Program-made: the position numbers and the translations under genes
Notes under the pieces: model-generated
The model's database searches: none
What the model saw: only the letters and a program-made list of their open reading frames with translations
What the model was told of the DNA's origin: nothing
From: Halorubrum saccharovorum DSM 1137
Lineage (GTDB): Archaea > Halobacteriota > Halobacteria > Halobacteriales > Haloferacaceae
NCBI RefSeq assembly: GCF_000337915.1
Contig: NZ_AOJE01000057.1
Location: 178,645 to 230,214, forward strand
Reading direction: 5' to 3'
Length of the DNA: 51,570 bases
In this document: positions 8,410-17,250 of the stretch, one piece after another
Numbering within the stretch: position 1 is the stretch's first letter
Layout of the letters: each line of letters starts with the position of its first letter

Positions 8410-9366
8410 ATGGAGTTCCGGTTCGAGCTGGCGCTGTGTGCCGCGCTCGAATCCCCTGACCGCGTCGTCGCTCGCCAGCTCGGCGCCGGGATCGAGAACC
8501 CCGGCGGCCGGATCGTCGACGTCTGCGTGCTGACGCCCGGTCCGGAGTTCGATCGGCGCGCGGCGATCGCGCCCGACCGGATCCCGGACCCCGCGATCGA
8601 AGCGGCGGTCGGTCCCGGCGAGGCAGTCCCCCTCACCGAGGCGTTCGACCTCCGGCCGGACCGCGCCGAGGCCGTCGCCGAGCGCGCGGCCGAGATCGGC
8701 TACCTCGAACGCGAGCGCCGCGACGGGCGGCCGGTCGTGCGCTCGACCGCCCGGTACCCCGACGACTGGGTCGGTTCGCTGACCGCAATCGAGAACAAGC
8801 CGGACCTGGGTACGCCCGGCAATCTGGCGGCCCAACTGCGGTACGACGCCGCGCTCGAACTGTTCGACGAGGTCGTGCTCGCGACCGCCTCCTACGTCAC
8901 CCGCGCGCACCTCAACCGGATCCCCGAGGCGGTCGGCGTCTGGCGGTTCGACCCGGACACGGGCGAGCGCGAGGTCGTCCGGGAGCCGACGCCGCTCGAT
9001 CCCGACGCGCCCGGCGTCGAGATCCGCGAGGAGCGCGGGCTCCGGACCGACGTGGCGCTCGTCGACCCCGCCGCGAAGGCGCGGAAGCGCCGACGGGTCG
9101 CCGAGCGCGCCTACGGGAAGGGGTGGCGCCCCGATCCCCCGGCCTGCGCGCACGCGACCACGACCCCCGACGGGCACCCGTACTGCGAGCGGTTCGACCG
9201 GCCCGTCGACCCCGGGCGTGACTGCGGCGCGGCCTGTGACGCGCACGACCCCGCGGATCCGCCCGATCCCCGCCGTGACCGTCTCCGCGACGAGCGGACC
9301 GCGTGGGTGGCCGACCCCGCTAGCGACGGTCCGCGCCGCCAGTCCGGGCTCTCGCGGTTCCTGTGA
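8410..9366 (+). CDS. DUF5787-like haloarchaeal protein
   Basis: 318 residues from the ATG at 8410 (MEFRFELALCAALE). The frame is open further upstream to 8215, but that part is Arg-rich and looks non-coding. Features are RQLGAGIENPGGRIVDVCVL, then PGPEFDRRAAI, a central IENKPDLGTPGNLAAQLRYD resembling a nuclease-like core (E-x-K), and a C-terminal cysteine set (CAHATT...YCERF...CGAACDAHD). I recall this as DUF5787, widespread in haloarchaea. The IENKPDL segment and the Cys cluster could mean a restriction-endonuclease-like fold, but that is inference. Confidence 0.7.
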   Translation: MEFRFELALCAALESPDRVVARQLGAGIENPGGRIVDVCVLTPGPEFDRRAAIAPDRIPDPAIEAAVGPGEAVPLTEAFDLRPDRAEAVAERAAEIGYLERERRDGRPVVRSTARYPDDWVGSLTAIENKPDLGTPGNLAAQLRYDAALELFDEVVLATASYVTRAHLNRIPEAVGVWRFDPDTGEREVVREPTPLDPDAPGVEIREERGLRTDVALVDPAAKARKRRRVAERAYGKGWRPDPPACAHATTTPDGHPYCERFDRPVDPGRDCGAACDAHDPADPPDPRRDRLRDERTAWVADPASDGPRRQSGLSRFL

Positions 9367-9426
9367 CGCCCCCGGATCTCCGCCTCCGCTCCCCGCGACT
9401 CGCCGCTACTCCGTCGCTCGTGAGAA

Positions 9427-9433
9427 CGCTTAT
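9427..9433 (+). promoter_or_regulatory. TATA-like box of the CBS gene
   Basis: GCTTATACT around 9427-9435 lies about 27 nt before the ATG at 9458, the spacing expected of a leaderless haloarchaeal transcript. It supports 9458 as the start. Confidence 0.55.
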
Positions 9434-9457
9434 ACTCCGAGGGACGGACTCTCACGT

Positions 9458-9865
9458 ATGGACGACATCGAAGACGTGTTCGTCGCGCGGTTGATGACCA
9501 GCGACCTCCACACGGTGACGCCGGACACGCTGGTCGAGGACGCGGCGGCCGTGCTGCTCGACAACGACATCAGCTCGACGCTGGTCGTCGACGACGAGGG
9601 CGCCTTGATCGGTATCCTCACCACGACCGACTTCGTCGACATCGTCGCGAAGAGCCAGCCGAAGGCCGAAACGACCGTCGAGCGGTACCTGACACGCGAT
9701 CCGATCACGGCGAGCGCACAGGACTCCGTCTCGGCGGTGGCCAAGATGATGGTCGAGCACGGGATCCACCACGTTCCGGTCGTCGACGGCGACAAGCCGA
9801 TCGGCATCATCACCACGTCCGACTTCGCGGCGTACGTCTCCTCGCCGGAGACGGTGTCGCCGTAG
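9458..9865 (+). CDS. CBS-pair domain protein
   Basis: 135 residues made of two CBS motifs: residues about 8-65 (VARLMTSDLHTVTPDTLVED, then VVDDEGALIGILTTTDF) and about 70-130 (RDPITASAQDSVSAVAKMM, then VVDGDKPIGIITTSDF). Together they form one Bateman module that probably binds an adenine nucleotide and controls a partner protein. There is no catalytic or DNA-binding domain. The start is fixed by the promoter spacing. The next gene starts about 100 nt downstream and is functionally unrelated, so the partner is not shown by context. Confidence 0.88.
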   Translation: MDDIEDVFVARLMTSDLHTVTPDTLVEDAAAVLLDNDISSTLVVDDEGALIGILTTTDFVDIVAKSQPKAETTVERYLTRDPITASAQDSVSAVAKMMVEHGIHHVPVVDGDKPIGIITTSDFAAYVSSPETVSP

Positions 9866-9963
9866 CCCGACTCTTCTTCTCGCCTCTCGATACCGCGTCC
9901 CCGACGCCGACAAGTCCCGCCTCTTTCTGTGGGGTATTACCCGCGGATCGCCTACCGCGGTCT

Positions 9964-11340
9964 ATGTCCGACCACCTGCATCTCAACCTCTTCACCATGG
10001 CCTCCGTCGAGCACGTCTCGCCCGGGTCGTGGACCTACCCCGGCGACCGGTCGCCGGAGTACACCGACCGCGAGTACTGGACCGAGGTCGCGCGCACCGC
10101 CGAGCGCGGCGGCTTCGACGCGGTGTTCTTCGCCGACGTGCGCGGGATCTACGACGTGTACGGGGACGACCGCGAGACGGCCGTCGAGAAGGCGGTCCAG
10201 ACGCCCGCGAGCGACCCGCAGCTCGTCGTGCCCGCGATGGCGGAGGTCACCGACGACCTCGGCTTCGCCGTGACGCGCTCGACGACCTACACGCACCCCT
10301 ACCAGCTCGCGCGGGAGTTCTCCACGCTCGACCACCTCACCGACGGGCGAGTCGCGCTCAACGTCGTCACCTCGTACCTCCAGTCCGCCGCCGAGAACCT
10401 CGGGCTCGACGAGCGGATGGACAAGGAGACGCGCTACGACCGCGCCGACGAGTTCCTCGACGTCTGTTACGAGCTCTGGGAGGAGTCGTGGGACGACGAC
10501 GCCGTCGAGATCGACCGCGAGGCGGGCCGGTACACCGACCCGGAGAAGGTCTCGGCGATCGACCACGAGGGTGAGCACTTCTCGGTGCCCGGCCCCCACG
10601 GCTGCGAGCCCTCGCCGCAGCGTACGCCCGTGATCTATCAGGCGGGCTCGTCGGACCGCGGGCGGGAGTTCGCGGCCGCGAACGCGGAGGGCGTCTTCGC
10701 CAGCCAGCCGACCGAGGAGGGCGTCCGCGAGTACATGACGGACGTGAAGTCGCGCGCGGCGGACCACGGGCGCGACCCCGAGAGCCTCAACTTCTTCATC
10801 GGCGTCGTGCCGATCGTCGGCGAGACGGAGGCCGCCGCCGAGGCGAAACACGAGGCGTACAAAGCGCACGTCGACGTCGAGGCGACGCTCGCGCTCCTCT
10901 CGGGGTTCCTCGACATGGACCTCTCCGAGCTCGACCCCGACCAGAAGGTCGAACACATCGAGACCGACGCGATCCAGGGGACGATGAACGCGTTCACCAA
11001 GGCCCAGCCCGACCGCGAGTGGACCGTCCGCGAGGTCGCCGAGTTCTGCGGGCTCGGTACCACCTCTCCGAAGATCGTCGGCACCCCGGAACAGGTCGTC
11101 GACGAGCTGGAGTACTGGCACGAGGAGGTCGGCGTCCACGGGTTCAACGTGAAGGAGGTCGTCCGCCCCGACTCGCTGACCGACTTCGTCGACCTCGTCG
11201 TCCCCGAACTGCGCGAGCGGGGGCTGGTCCCCGACCCGGACGACGCCGGGGACGCGCCGCGCGGCGACGGGACCCTCCGCGAGCGACTCCTCGGTCCGGG
11301 CCAGTCGGGGCTCCGCGAGGACCACCCGGCGAAGCAGTGA
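9964..11340 (+). CDS. LLM-class flavin-dependent monooxygenase (NtaA/SnaA/DszA-like)
   Basis: 458 residues. It starts HLHLNLFTM and carries the luciferase-like barrel features of the NtaA/SnaA/DszA branch: EYWTEVARTAERGGFDAVFFAD, STTYTHPYQLAREFSTLDHLT, GRVALNVVTS, and RTPVIYQAGSSDRGREFAA. The last element contacts FMN in this branch. Relatives use reduced FMN from a separate reductase to oxidise chelators, organosulfur compounds or antibiotics; the substrate here cannot be told. The length matches the family. The C-terminal approximately 40 residues are acidic and variable. No flavin reductase gene is adjacent. Confidence 0.87.
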   Translation: MSDHLHLNLFTMASVEHVSPGSWTYPGDRSPEYTDREYWTEVARTAERGGFDAVFFADVRGIYDVYGDDRETAVEKAVQTPASDPQLVVPAMAEVTDDLGFAVTRSTTYTHPYQLAREFSTLDHLTDGRVALNVVTSYLQSAAENLGLDERMDKETRYDRADEFLDVCYELWEESWDDDAVEIDREAGRYTDPEKVSAIDHEGEHFSVPGPHGCEPSPQRTPVIYQAGSSDRGREFAAANAEGVFASQPTEEGVREYMTDVKSRAADHGRDPESLNFFIGVVPIVGETEAAAEAKHEAYKAHVDVEATLALLSGFLDMDLSELDPDQKVEHIETDAIQGTMNAFTKAQPDREWTVREVAEFCGLGTTSPKIVGTPEQVVDELEYWHEEVGVHGFNVKEVVRPDSLTDFVDLVVPELRERGLVPDPDDAGDAPRGDGTLRERLLGPGQSGLREDHPAKQ

Positions 11341-11713
11341 CGGCGCGCGCCCCCGCCCGGCGTCGCGACGCTCTCGGCGATCGCTAATACGACAACTCTG
11401 CCGCCCCCGGCACGCTTAAGTGGATTCCACCGCTTGTTTCAGGTGACGCTTCGCTTGGAGGGCCGAAGCGTCAGCGGGGACCTACTGAACGGCACGCCCG
11501 TGCCACTTTTTCCTGGCACGGGCGTGCCGTTCGTTCCTTTGACTATCCGAGAGCGACCGGTACCCGGCGGCACGGCTCGACTGACGCGGCTTCGTTCCAT
11601 GCGCGCCCGTCTCGCCGACGCGTCCAGGAGCCTCGGCGCTGACGGCGGTCGTCGTGATCCCACGGAGCCGCGGATCTCGGCAGGAACTGCCGCGATCGCG
11701 GTCGCCGAGCCGA
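11341..11713. other. Intergenic region with two strong hairpins
   Basis: 373 nt without a gene. It has a TATA-like CTTAAG at about 11415. A perfect 10-bp hairpin follows (TGACGCTTCG at 11444-11453 with its complement at 11464-11473, 10-nt loop). A perfect 19-bp inverted repeat is next (11487-11505 with 11514-11532), with an 8-nt pyrimidine loop CTTTTTCC. It lies between genes that converge on it, so it may hold terminators or a small RNA. Confidence 0.75.
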
Positions 11714-12187
11714 TCAGAGTCGCTCGCCCTGATACGACCCCTCGTAGGTCCCGTCGTGATCGGCGGTCGCGAGCACCAACTGGGCGATCCGCGCGCCGGG
11801 CTCGATCTCGATCGCGTGGCCCACGTCGAGGCGACCCTCACCGACGCCCTCGTAGCCCGCGTCCCAGACCGCGGTGTCGAGGGTACAGGAGTTGCGCAGC
11901 AGCGTCGACCGCGGGAGCACGAACCCGATCCGATCGTCGGGAATCCGCACCGGCTCGCCGTATCGGACGACGTACGTGCCGGCCTCCAGCCGGTACGTCC
12001 CGTCCTCCGGCTCCAGTTCCTCGCGCTCGCCGACCCGCTTGCCGTCGCGCCGGATCGCGCCCGTCTCGGTCTGCTCGAAGACGGCACCGACCGTGAGGTC
12101 GACGCCGTTCGGCTGTCGCTGCTCGTCGTCGAGGTCGGCGCCGCCCGCGTCGAGCGCCGCCGCGACCGTCGCTCCCGAGTCGAACAT
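11714..12187 (-). CDS. dUTPase / dCTP deaminase family nucleotidohydrolase
   Basis: 157 residues from the ATG at 12187 (MFDSGATVAAALD); a TTG two codons upstream is less likely. Trimeric dUTPase/dCTP deaminase features are QPNGVDLTVGAVFEQ, FVLPRSTLLRNSC (phosphate-binding RS motif), and AVWDAGYEGVGEG (the substrate loop equivalent of GVIDxxYxG). It removes or prevents dUTP in the nucleotide pool. The sequence does not let me choose firmly between dUTP hydrolysis and dCTP deamination; the haloarchaeal form of this length is usually called dUTPase. It is divergent from aconitase. Confidence 0.75.
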   Translation of the reverse strand: MFDSGATVAAALDAGGADLDDEQRQPNGVDLTVGAVFEQTETGAIRRDGKRVGEREELEPEDGTYRLEAGTYVVRYGEPVRIPDDRIGFVLPRSTLLRNSCTLDTAVWDAGYEGVGEGRLDVGHAIEIEPGARIAQLVLATADHDGTYEGSYQGERL

Positions 12188-12418
12188 GTCCAACCGAATC
12201 CGCGGGCGAGACTAAACGGTGTCGTCCGCTATCGCGGCGCCGATCGCTCCGATCGGACGAGTCGCTCAAACCCCCGATTTCGGAGGGTATAGCCCTTTAT
12301 CGGCCTTATACACTCGTTACGCCTATTCCTTACATGGGTAGTGGTACCACACTTGGTCTCCCGCAATATTCAGTACCAGAACCGATCTAACACGGTCGAT
12401 CTTGCAAAAAACTCGCGG

Positions 12419-12427
12419 GTTTTATAT
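12419..12427 (+). promoter_or_regulatory. TATA-like box of aconitase gene
   Basis: TTTTATATC lies 27-35 nt before the ATG at 12454, matching the usual haloarchaeal TATA-to-start spacing. Another TATA-like stretch (TTTATCGGCCTTATACAC) lies at about 12294-12311 in the 266-nt divergent region. Confidence 0.6.
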
Positions 12428-12453
12428 CCACGGGAGGGCCAACTTCGGATGAT

Positions 12454-14439
12454 ATGGGACAGACGATTACGGAGAAAATCCTCGATGACCATCTCGTCGA
12501 GGGCGAGCTGACGCCCGGCGAGGAGATCGGCATCGAGATCGACCAGGTGCTGACCCAGGACACCACTGGGACGATGGTGTGGCTCCAGTTCGAGGCGCTG
12601 GATCTGGACGAGGTCCAGACGGAGCTCGCCGCGCAGTACTGCGACCACCAGACGTACCAGTTCGACTTCAAGAACACCGACGACCACCGCTTCCTCCGCT
12701 CCGCGGCCGGCACGTTCGGCGCGTACTTCTCCCGGCCCGGTAACGGGATCTGCCACCAGGTCCACAAGGAGAACTTCGCGGCGCCCGGCAAGACGCTGCT
12801 CGGCTCCGACTCGCACACGCCGACCCCCGGCGGGCTCGGCCAGCTCGCGATCGGCGCCGGCGGCCTCGACATCGCCGTCGCGATGGGCGGCGGCCCCTAC
12901 TACGTCGAGATGCCGGAGGTCGTCAACGTCCACCTCGAAGGCGAGCTCCCCGAGTGGGCGACCGCCAAGGACGTGGCGCTCCACCTGCTCGGCGAGCTGA
13001 CCGTCAAGGGCGGCGTCGGCAAGATCTTCGAGTACACCGGCCCCGGCGCCGAGAAGCTCACGATCCCCGAGCGCACCACGATCACGAACCTCGGCACCGA
13101 GCTCGGCGCCACCTCCTCGATCTTCGCGACCGACGAGAAGACGAAAGACTGGCTCGCGCGCCAGGACCGCGAGGAGGAGTACGTCGACCTCCAGCCCGAC
13201 GACGACGCCGAATACGCGGAGACGATCGAGGTCGATCTCGACGAGCTCGAACCGCTCGTGGCCGCGCCGTCGATGCCCGACAACGTCGCCCCCGTCAGCG
13301 AGTACGAGGGCACCGACGTCGAGCAGGTCATCGTCGGCTCCTGTACCAACGGCGCCTACGAGGACATCCTCCCCAGCGCGAAGATGCTGGAGGGCCGCGA
13401 GGTCGCCAAGCAGACCGAGATGATCGTCGCGCCCGGCTCGAAGCAGGCCTCCGAGATGCTGGCCCGCGAGGGCTGGACCGCGGAGATGATGGCGGCCGGC
13501 GTCAACTTCTCCGAGGCGACGTGTGGCGCGTGTATCGGTATCGGTCACGTGCCCGCCTCCGACTCCGTCTCGCTGCGCACCTTCAACCGCAACTTCGAGG
13601 GTCGCTCCGGCATCGAAGACGACTCCGTCTTCCTCTGTTCGCCCGAGGTCGCCACCGCGGCGGCCATCACCGGCAAAATCGTCGACCCCCGCGACCTCGC
13701 CGACGACCTCGGCGATCTCGAGGCGCCCGGCCTGGAGATGGGGACGAAGTACGGCCCCGGCATGGGACAGGACGACTCCGACATCATCTCGCCCGACGAG
13801 GCGATCGACGACGGCCTCGTCAAGGGCCCGAACATCGGCGACGTGCCGCTCAAAGACGGGATCGACGTGGACGGCGGCGAGGCCCTCCTCAAGATGGAGG
13901 ACAACATCACCACCGACCACATCATCCCGGCGACGGCAGATATCCTGAAGTTCCGCTCGAACATCGAGAAGCTCTCCGAGTTCACGCTCTCGCGCGTCGA
14001 CGACACCTTCGCGCAGCGCGCCCTCGACGCCGACGGCGGCGTCCTCGTGGCCGGCGAGAACTACGGACAGGGCTCCTCGCGTGAGCACGCGGCCCTCTGT
14101 CCGATGTACCTCGGCATCGAGGCTGTCTTCGCCCAGAGCTTCGCCCGCATCCACAAGGCGAACCTGTTCAACTTCGGTATCGTCCCGCTGGCGATCGACG
14201 CGGAGACGTACGAGAAGATCGACCAGGGCGACGACCTCGAAATCGTCGACGACGTGCCCGCGGGCGTCTCCTCCGGACAGGAGGAGTTCACCGTGAGCGT
14301 CAACGGCGAGTGGGAGTTCACCGCCGACCTGGACGCCTCCGAACGCGAGCGCGACATCCTCGCGGCCGGCGGCAAGCTCTCGTGGGTCAAACAGCAGCAC
14401 GCCGACGACGGCTCCGGTGCGGCGCCGGCCGACGACTGA
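12454..14439 (+). CDS. acnA: Aconitate hydratase
   Basis: 661 residues. The three [4Fe-4S] cysteines are C297 (GSCTNGAYEDI), C357 and C360 (TCGACIGIGH). Substrate-binding motifs include GSDSHTPTPGGLGQLAIG and, in the swivelling C-terminal domain, ENYGQGSSREHAAL. It interconverts citrate and isocitrate in the TCA cycle. The size is that of the short archaeal/mitochondrial-like aconitase, not the roughly 890-residue AcnA/IRP form. It has its own promoter; the gene downstream, a dicarboxylate symporter, converges on it from the other strand with a 50-nt gap. Confidence 0.95.
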   Translation: MGQTITEKILDDHLVEGELTPGEEIGIEIDQVLTQDTTGTMVWLQFEALDLDEVQTELAAQYCDHQTYQFDFKNTDDHRFLRSAAGTFGAYFSRPGNGICHQVHKENFAAPGKTLLGSDSHTPTPGGLGQLAIGAGGLDIAVAMGGGPYYVEMPEVVNVHLEGELPEWATAKDVALHLLGELTVKGGVGKIFEYTGPGAEKLTIPERTTITNLGTELGATSSIFATDEKTKDWLARQDREEEYVDLQPDDDAEYAETIEVDLDELEPLVAAPSMPDNVAPVSEYEGTDVEQVIVGSCTNGAYEDILPSAKMLEGREVAKQTEMIVAPGSKQASEMLAREGWTAEMMAAGVNFSEATCGACIGIGHVPASDSVSLRTFNRNFEGRSGIEDDSVFLCSPEVATAAAITGKIVDPRDLADDLGDLEAPGLEMGTKYGPGMGQDDSDIISPDEAIDDGLVKGPNIGDVPLKDGIDVDGGEALLKMEDNITTDHIIPATADILKFRSNIEKLSEFTLSRVDDTFAQRALDADGGVLVAGENYGQGSSREHAALCPMYLGIEAVFAQSFARIHKANLFNFGIVPLAIDAETYEKIDQGDDLEIVDDVPAGVSSGQEEFTVSVNGEWEFTADLDASERERDILAAGGKLSWVKQQHADDGSGAAPADD

Positions 14440-14489
14440 GGCGGCCGCCGACGCCGACCGCTCGGTCCGACCCCGATTCCTCCGTTTTT

Positions 14490-15797
14490 TCAGTCGTCGC
14501 CAGCGGCGACGCCGGTGTCCCCGCTTTCCCCGACCCACGCGCCCCGCGTGAAGTCGATCGCGTCGTTCCACTTCGCGACGACGGTGGTGACCGCGAGGTC
14601 GCCGCTGATGTTGGTCATCGTCCGCAACCGGTCTAAGATCGGATCGACGCCCGCGACGAACCCGACGACCTCCAACGGAAGCCCGAGCTGCGTCAACACG
14701 AGCGTCAACATGATGAGGCCGGTCCCCGGCACGCCCGCCGCGCCGACGCTCGCCAGCACCGCCACGAGCACGACGGTCACCTGTTCGGCGATGGACAGTT
14801 GGACGCCGACGAGGTTCGCGGCGAAGATCGCGGCCACCCCCTGGTACAGGGCGGTCCCGTCCATGTTGATCGTCGCGCCCAGCGGCAGCGAGAAGCTGTA
14901 GACCCCTTCGTCGATGTGGAAGTTGTCGTCGGCGTTCGCCATCGTCACCGGGAGCGTCCCGCTCGACGAGCGGATCGACAGCGCAGTGATCAGCGCGTCC
15001 CGCCCGCCGGTGAGGAACCCGATCGGCGACTGGCCGGCGAGCAGCCGCACGAAGATCCCGAGGTGGACGACCGCGATGTGTGCGAGGACGGCGATCAGCA
15101 GAGTCGCGATAAGCAGCGCGAACGGCACGATCGCGTCCACGCCGGCCTCGCCGAACACCGCCGCCATCAGCGCGAACACGCCGATCACGCCGTACTCCAT
15201 CACCCCCCAGACGACCTTGAACATCGCCTCCGCGCCCGCCTCGGCCAAGTTGTAGAACGACTCGACTCCGTCCCGGATGTCCGGCGAGTCGGCCGACTGT
15301 TCGACGAGCGCTAACGCGAGTCCGAACACGATGACGAAGAAGATGGTCGGGAGGATGTCTCCGGACGCCATCGCCCCGATCGGATTTTGGGGCACGATCC
15401 CCAGTATCACCTCGACGATGTCGGGCGCTTCGGCGGTCTGCGGCTCCGCGTCCCCCAGTTCGAGGTTGGCCCCCGGATCGATGAGGTTCGCGACCAGCAG
15501 TCCGAAGCCGACCGCCGCGGCCGAGGTGAGGGCGTACAACGCGACAACCTGCCCGCCGATCTTGCCGAGATTGCTCGGCGAGAGCCGACGCGCCCCCATC
15601 AGCAGCGTGAACACGACAATCGGGACGATCAGCATGCTCAGCAGGTTCACGAAAATGTCCCCGAGCGGCTGGAGCGCCGTCGCCGGCTGACCGACGACGA
15701 GTCCGAACACCGAACCGAGCACGAACGCCACCCCGATTCGATAGACGATCGGTACTGACCGATACCGCTGCCACGATCGCATGGTTGTGCTTGCCAT
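14490..15797 (-). CDS. Dicarboxylate/amino acid:cation symporter (GltP/DctA family)
   Basis: 435 residues from the ATG at 15797; an ATG at 15782 and a TTG at 15818 are alternatives. Hairpin HP1 has the serine-rich SIRSSSGTLPVT; TM7 carries the cation motif INMDGTALYQG (the NMDGT signature); HP2 carries GVPGTGLIM; and TM8 ends in the GVDPILDRLRTMTNISGDL transport motif. This is the glutamate/aspartate/C4-dicarboxylate symporter fold coupled to Na+ or H+. The substrate is not resolved. It occupies the position immediately after rpsG, where EF-2 is often found in archaea. Confidence 0.88.
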   Translation of the reverse strand: MASTTMRSWQRYRSVPIVYRIGVAFVLGSVFGLVVGQPATALQPLGDIFVNLLSMLIVPIVVFTLLMGARRLSPSNLGKIGGQVVALYALTSAAAVGFGLLVANLIDPGANLELGDAEPQTAEAPDIVEVILGIVPQNPIGAMASGDILPTIFFVIVFGLALALVEQSADSPDIRDGVESFYNLAEAGAEAMFKVVWGVMEYGVIGVFALMAAVFGEAGVDAIVPFALLIATLLIAVLAHIAVVHLGIFVRLLAGQSPIGFLTGGRDALITALSIRSSSGTLPVTMANADDNFHIDEGVYSFSLPLGATINMDGTALYQGVAAIFAANLVGVQLSIAEQVTVVLVAVLASVGAAGVPGTGLIMLTLVLTQLGLPLEVVGFVAGVDPILDRLRTMTNISGDLAVTTVVAKWNDAIDFTRGAWVGESGDTGVAAGDD

Positions 15798-15947
15798 CCA
15801 CTCGATGTGGTTAGGCAATCGTCAAGTAGGTACCGGCGCTACCGTGCATTCGCTGCGATCGGTGACGTTCGGATTTTGATTCGAACAGATCTGCCGGTCA
15901 CGACACGGAACGAAGGAAAACCGAGCGGTAGCGGCGGCGGCGCGACG

Positions 15948-16601
15948 TTAGCGGGCCGCGGCGGCGACGCGCTCGCGCTCCTCCTTCTGCGAGATGGAGT
16001 AGGAGCGCTCGGGGTCGTAGTCCGCGGCCGTGACGAGCTCGTTGGCGAGCGCCTCGGCGGCGGAGGTCGTCGACTTGTACGTCGCGTTGGCGACGCCGTC
16101 GGAGATGAACAGCAGCGCTTGGTCGACGCGGCGCTGGGGCGCGACGTCGACCGCCTTCGGGACGGAGATCCCGCCGTACTTCAGGCGGACGGTCTCCTCG
16201 CGGGGCGCGGCGTTCTCGACGGCCGTCACGAGGATCTGGACCGGGTTCTCCTCGGTCCGCTCGTGGATGATGTCGAAGGCGTCGCGGACGATCCGCGTCG
16301 CCTGCTGCTTCTTGCCCGTGTTCTCGTCGGTCTGCATCAGCCGGTTGATCATCCGCTCGACCAGCGAGATCTCGGACTTCTTGAACTGCTTGGACGCGTG
16401 GCGGCCCATCGTGTGCGCGATGGGCGTCACGGTCATGTAGCGCTTCGTCGAGGGGTCCTCGTAGGCGATCTCGGTCACGTCCCAGACGCCGAACAGCTTG
16501 GCGTTCTCGTTGGCGGCCTCGCTGGACGCGGGCGCGTCCGGATCCGGCTCGTCGGCGGCGACGTCCTCGTCGGACGGCGCCTCGGTCTCCTCACCGCTCA
16601 T
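15948..16601 (-). CDS. rpsG: Small-subunit ribosomal protein S7
   Basis: 217 residues: an acidic N-terminal extension (about 1-35), then the archaeal/eukaryotic S7 (uS7) core, with [36 protein letters not shown], and [18 protein letters not shown]. It binds the 3' major domain of 16S rRNA and shapes the exit side of the decoding region. It overlaps the stop of rpsL by 4 nt, so the pair is translationally coupled. Confidence 0.96.
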   Translation of the reverse strand: MSGEETEAPSDEDVAADEPDPDAPASSEAANENAKLFGVWDVTEIAYEDPSTKRYMTVTPIAHTMGRHASKQFKKSEISLVERMINRLMQTDENTGKKQQATRIVRDAFDIIHERTEENPVQILVTAVENAAPREETVRLKYGGISVPKAVDVAPQRRVDQALLFISDGVANATYKSTTSAAEALANELVTAADYDPERSYSISQKEERERVAAAAR

Positions 16602-17026
16602 CTGACGGGCTTCTCCGCGTTTCCGCGAACCAGTTCGATCATGGAGACGCCGTTGACCTTCTCGACTTTGTAGTTGACGCCGGAGAGGTCGCCCATCGCG
16701 CGACCCTTCGCGCCGCCGATCCCGGCGATCGTGACCTCGTCGTGCTCGTCGATGAACGAGATTGCGCCGTCACCGGGACAGAACGCGGTGACCTGCTTCC
16801 CGTTCTTGATGAGCTGAACGCGGACGCACTTTCGGATCGCCGAGTTCGGCTGCTTTGCCTCGATCCCGACCTTCTCCAGCACGATCCCGCGGGCCTGCGG
16901 GGCGCCCTCGAGGGGGTCGGACTTCTTCTTGAGCCCGCGCTCTCGCCGAGCGTACTCGGAGTCGGACCAGCGTCGCTTCTGCCGGTCCTGTTTGAGCTTA
17001 CGGGCCGCGTATTTGCCGTTCGCCAT
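16598..17026 (-). CDS. rpsL: Small-subunit ribosomal protein S12
   Basis: 142 residues of uS12. The decoding-centre segment [15 protein letters not shown] and the loop [15 protein letters not shown] are typical of the archaeal S12. It monitors codon-anticodon pairing in the A site. The ATG follows a CTTAAG TATA-like box by about 27 nt, so the rpsL-rpsG pair can be transcribed on its own, apart from the RNA polymerase genes upstream. Confidence 0.96.
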   Translation of the reverse strand: MANGKYAARKLKQDRQKRRWSDSEYARRERGLKKKSDPLEGAPQARGIVLEKVGIEAKQPNSAIRKCVRVQLIKNGKQVTAFCPGDGAISFIDEHDEVTIAGIGGAKGRAMGDLSGVNYKVEKVNGVSMIELVRGNAEKPVR

Positions 17027-17051
17027 CGTACATCCACTTCCGAACGGAGCT

Positions 17052-17058
17052 ACTTAAG
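17052..17058 (-). promoter_or_regulatory. TATA-like box of rpsL-rpsG
   Basis: On the minus strand GCTTAAGTA (about 17051-17059) lies about 27 nt before the rpsL ATG. The 224-nt gap 17027-17250 holds no other feature I can support. Confidence 0.6.
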
Positions 17059-17250
17059 CGTCGTCTTTCGCCTCGAAGAAACGCCCTCAGATCGCTCGAA
17101 CGGTACCTCTCGTCCGTTCTGAGAGTGTTTTGCGCCTTCGAGCGGTCGGAAACGACGGGTGCTCGCTCCCGTTGAGACGGTAAGCCGTCGAGAGCGCCCG
17201 TCGTTTCGTCTGGAACCGATCCGGGAACGCGCCCGAAACGCGTCCGAGCG

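Noticed and set aside
12334-12390. 18-codon frame (MGSGTTLGLPQYS...) upstream of aconitase
   Set aside because: Too short, without a ribosome-binding site or recognisable similarity; it lies in the promoter region.
12370-15801. A minus-strand open frame of over 1,100 codons antisense to aconitase and running into the symporter gene
   Set aside because: It is a by-product of high GC: its sequence is Arg/Gly/Val-rich without domains, while aconitase on the other strand has all its motifs.
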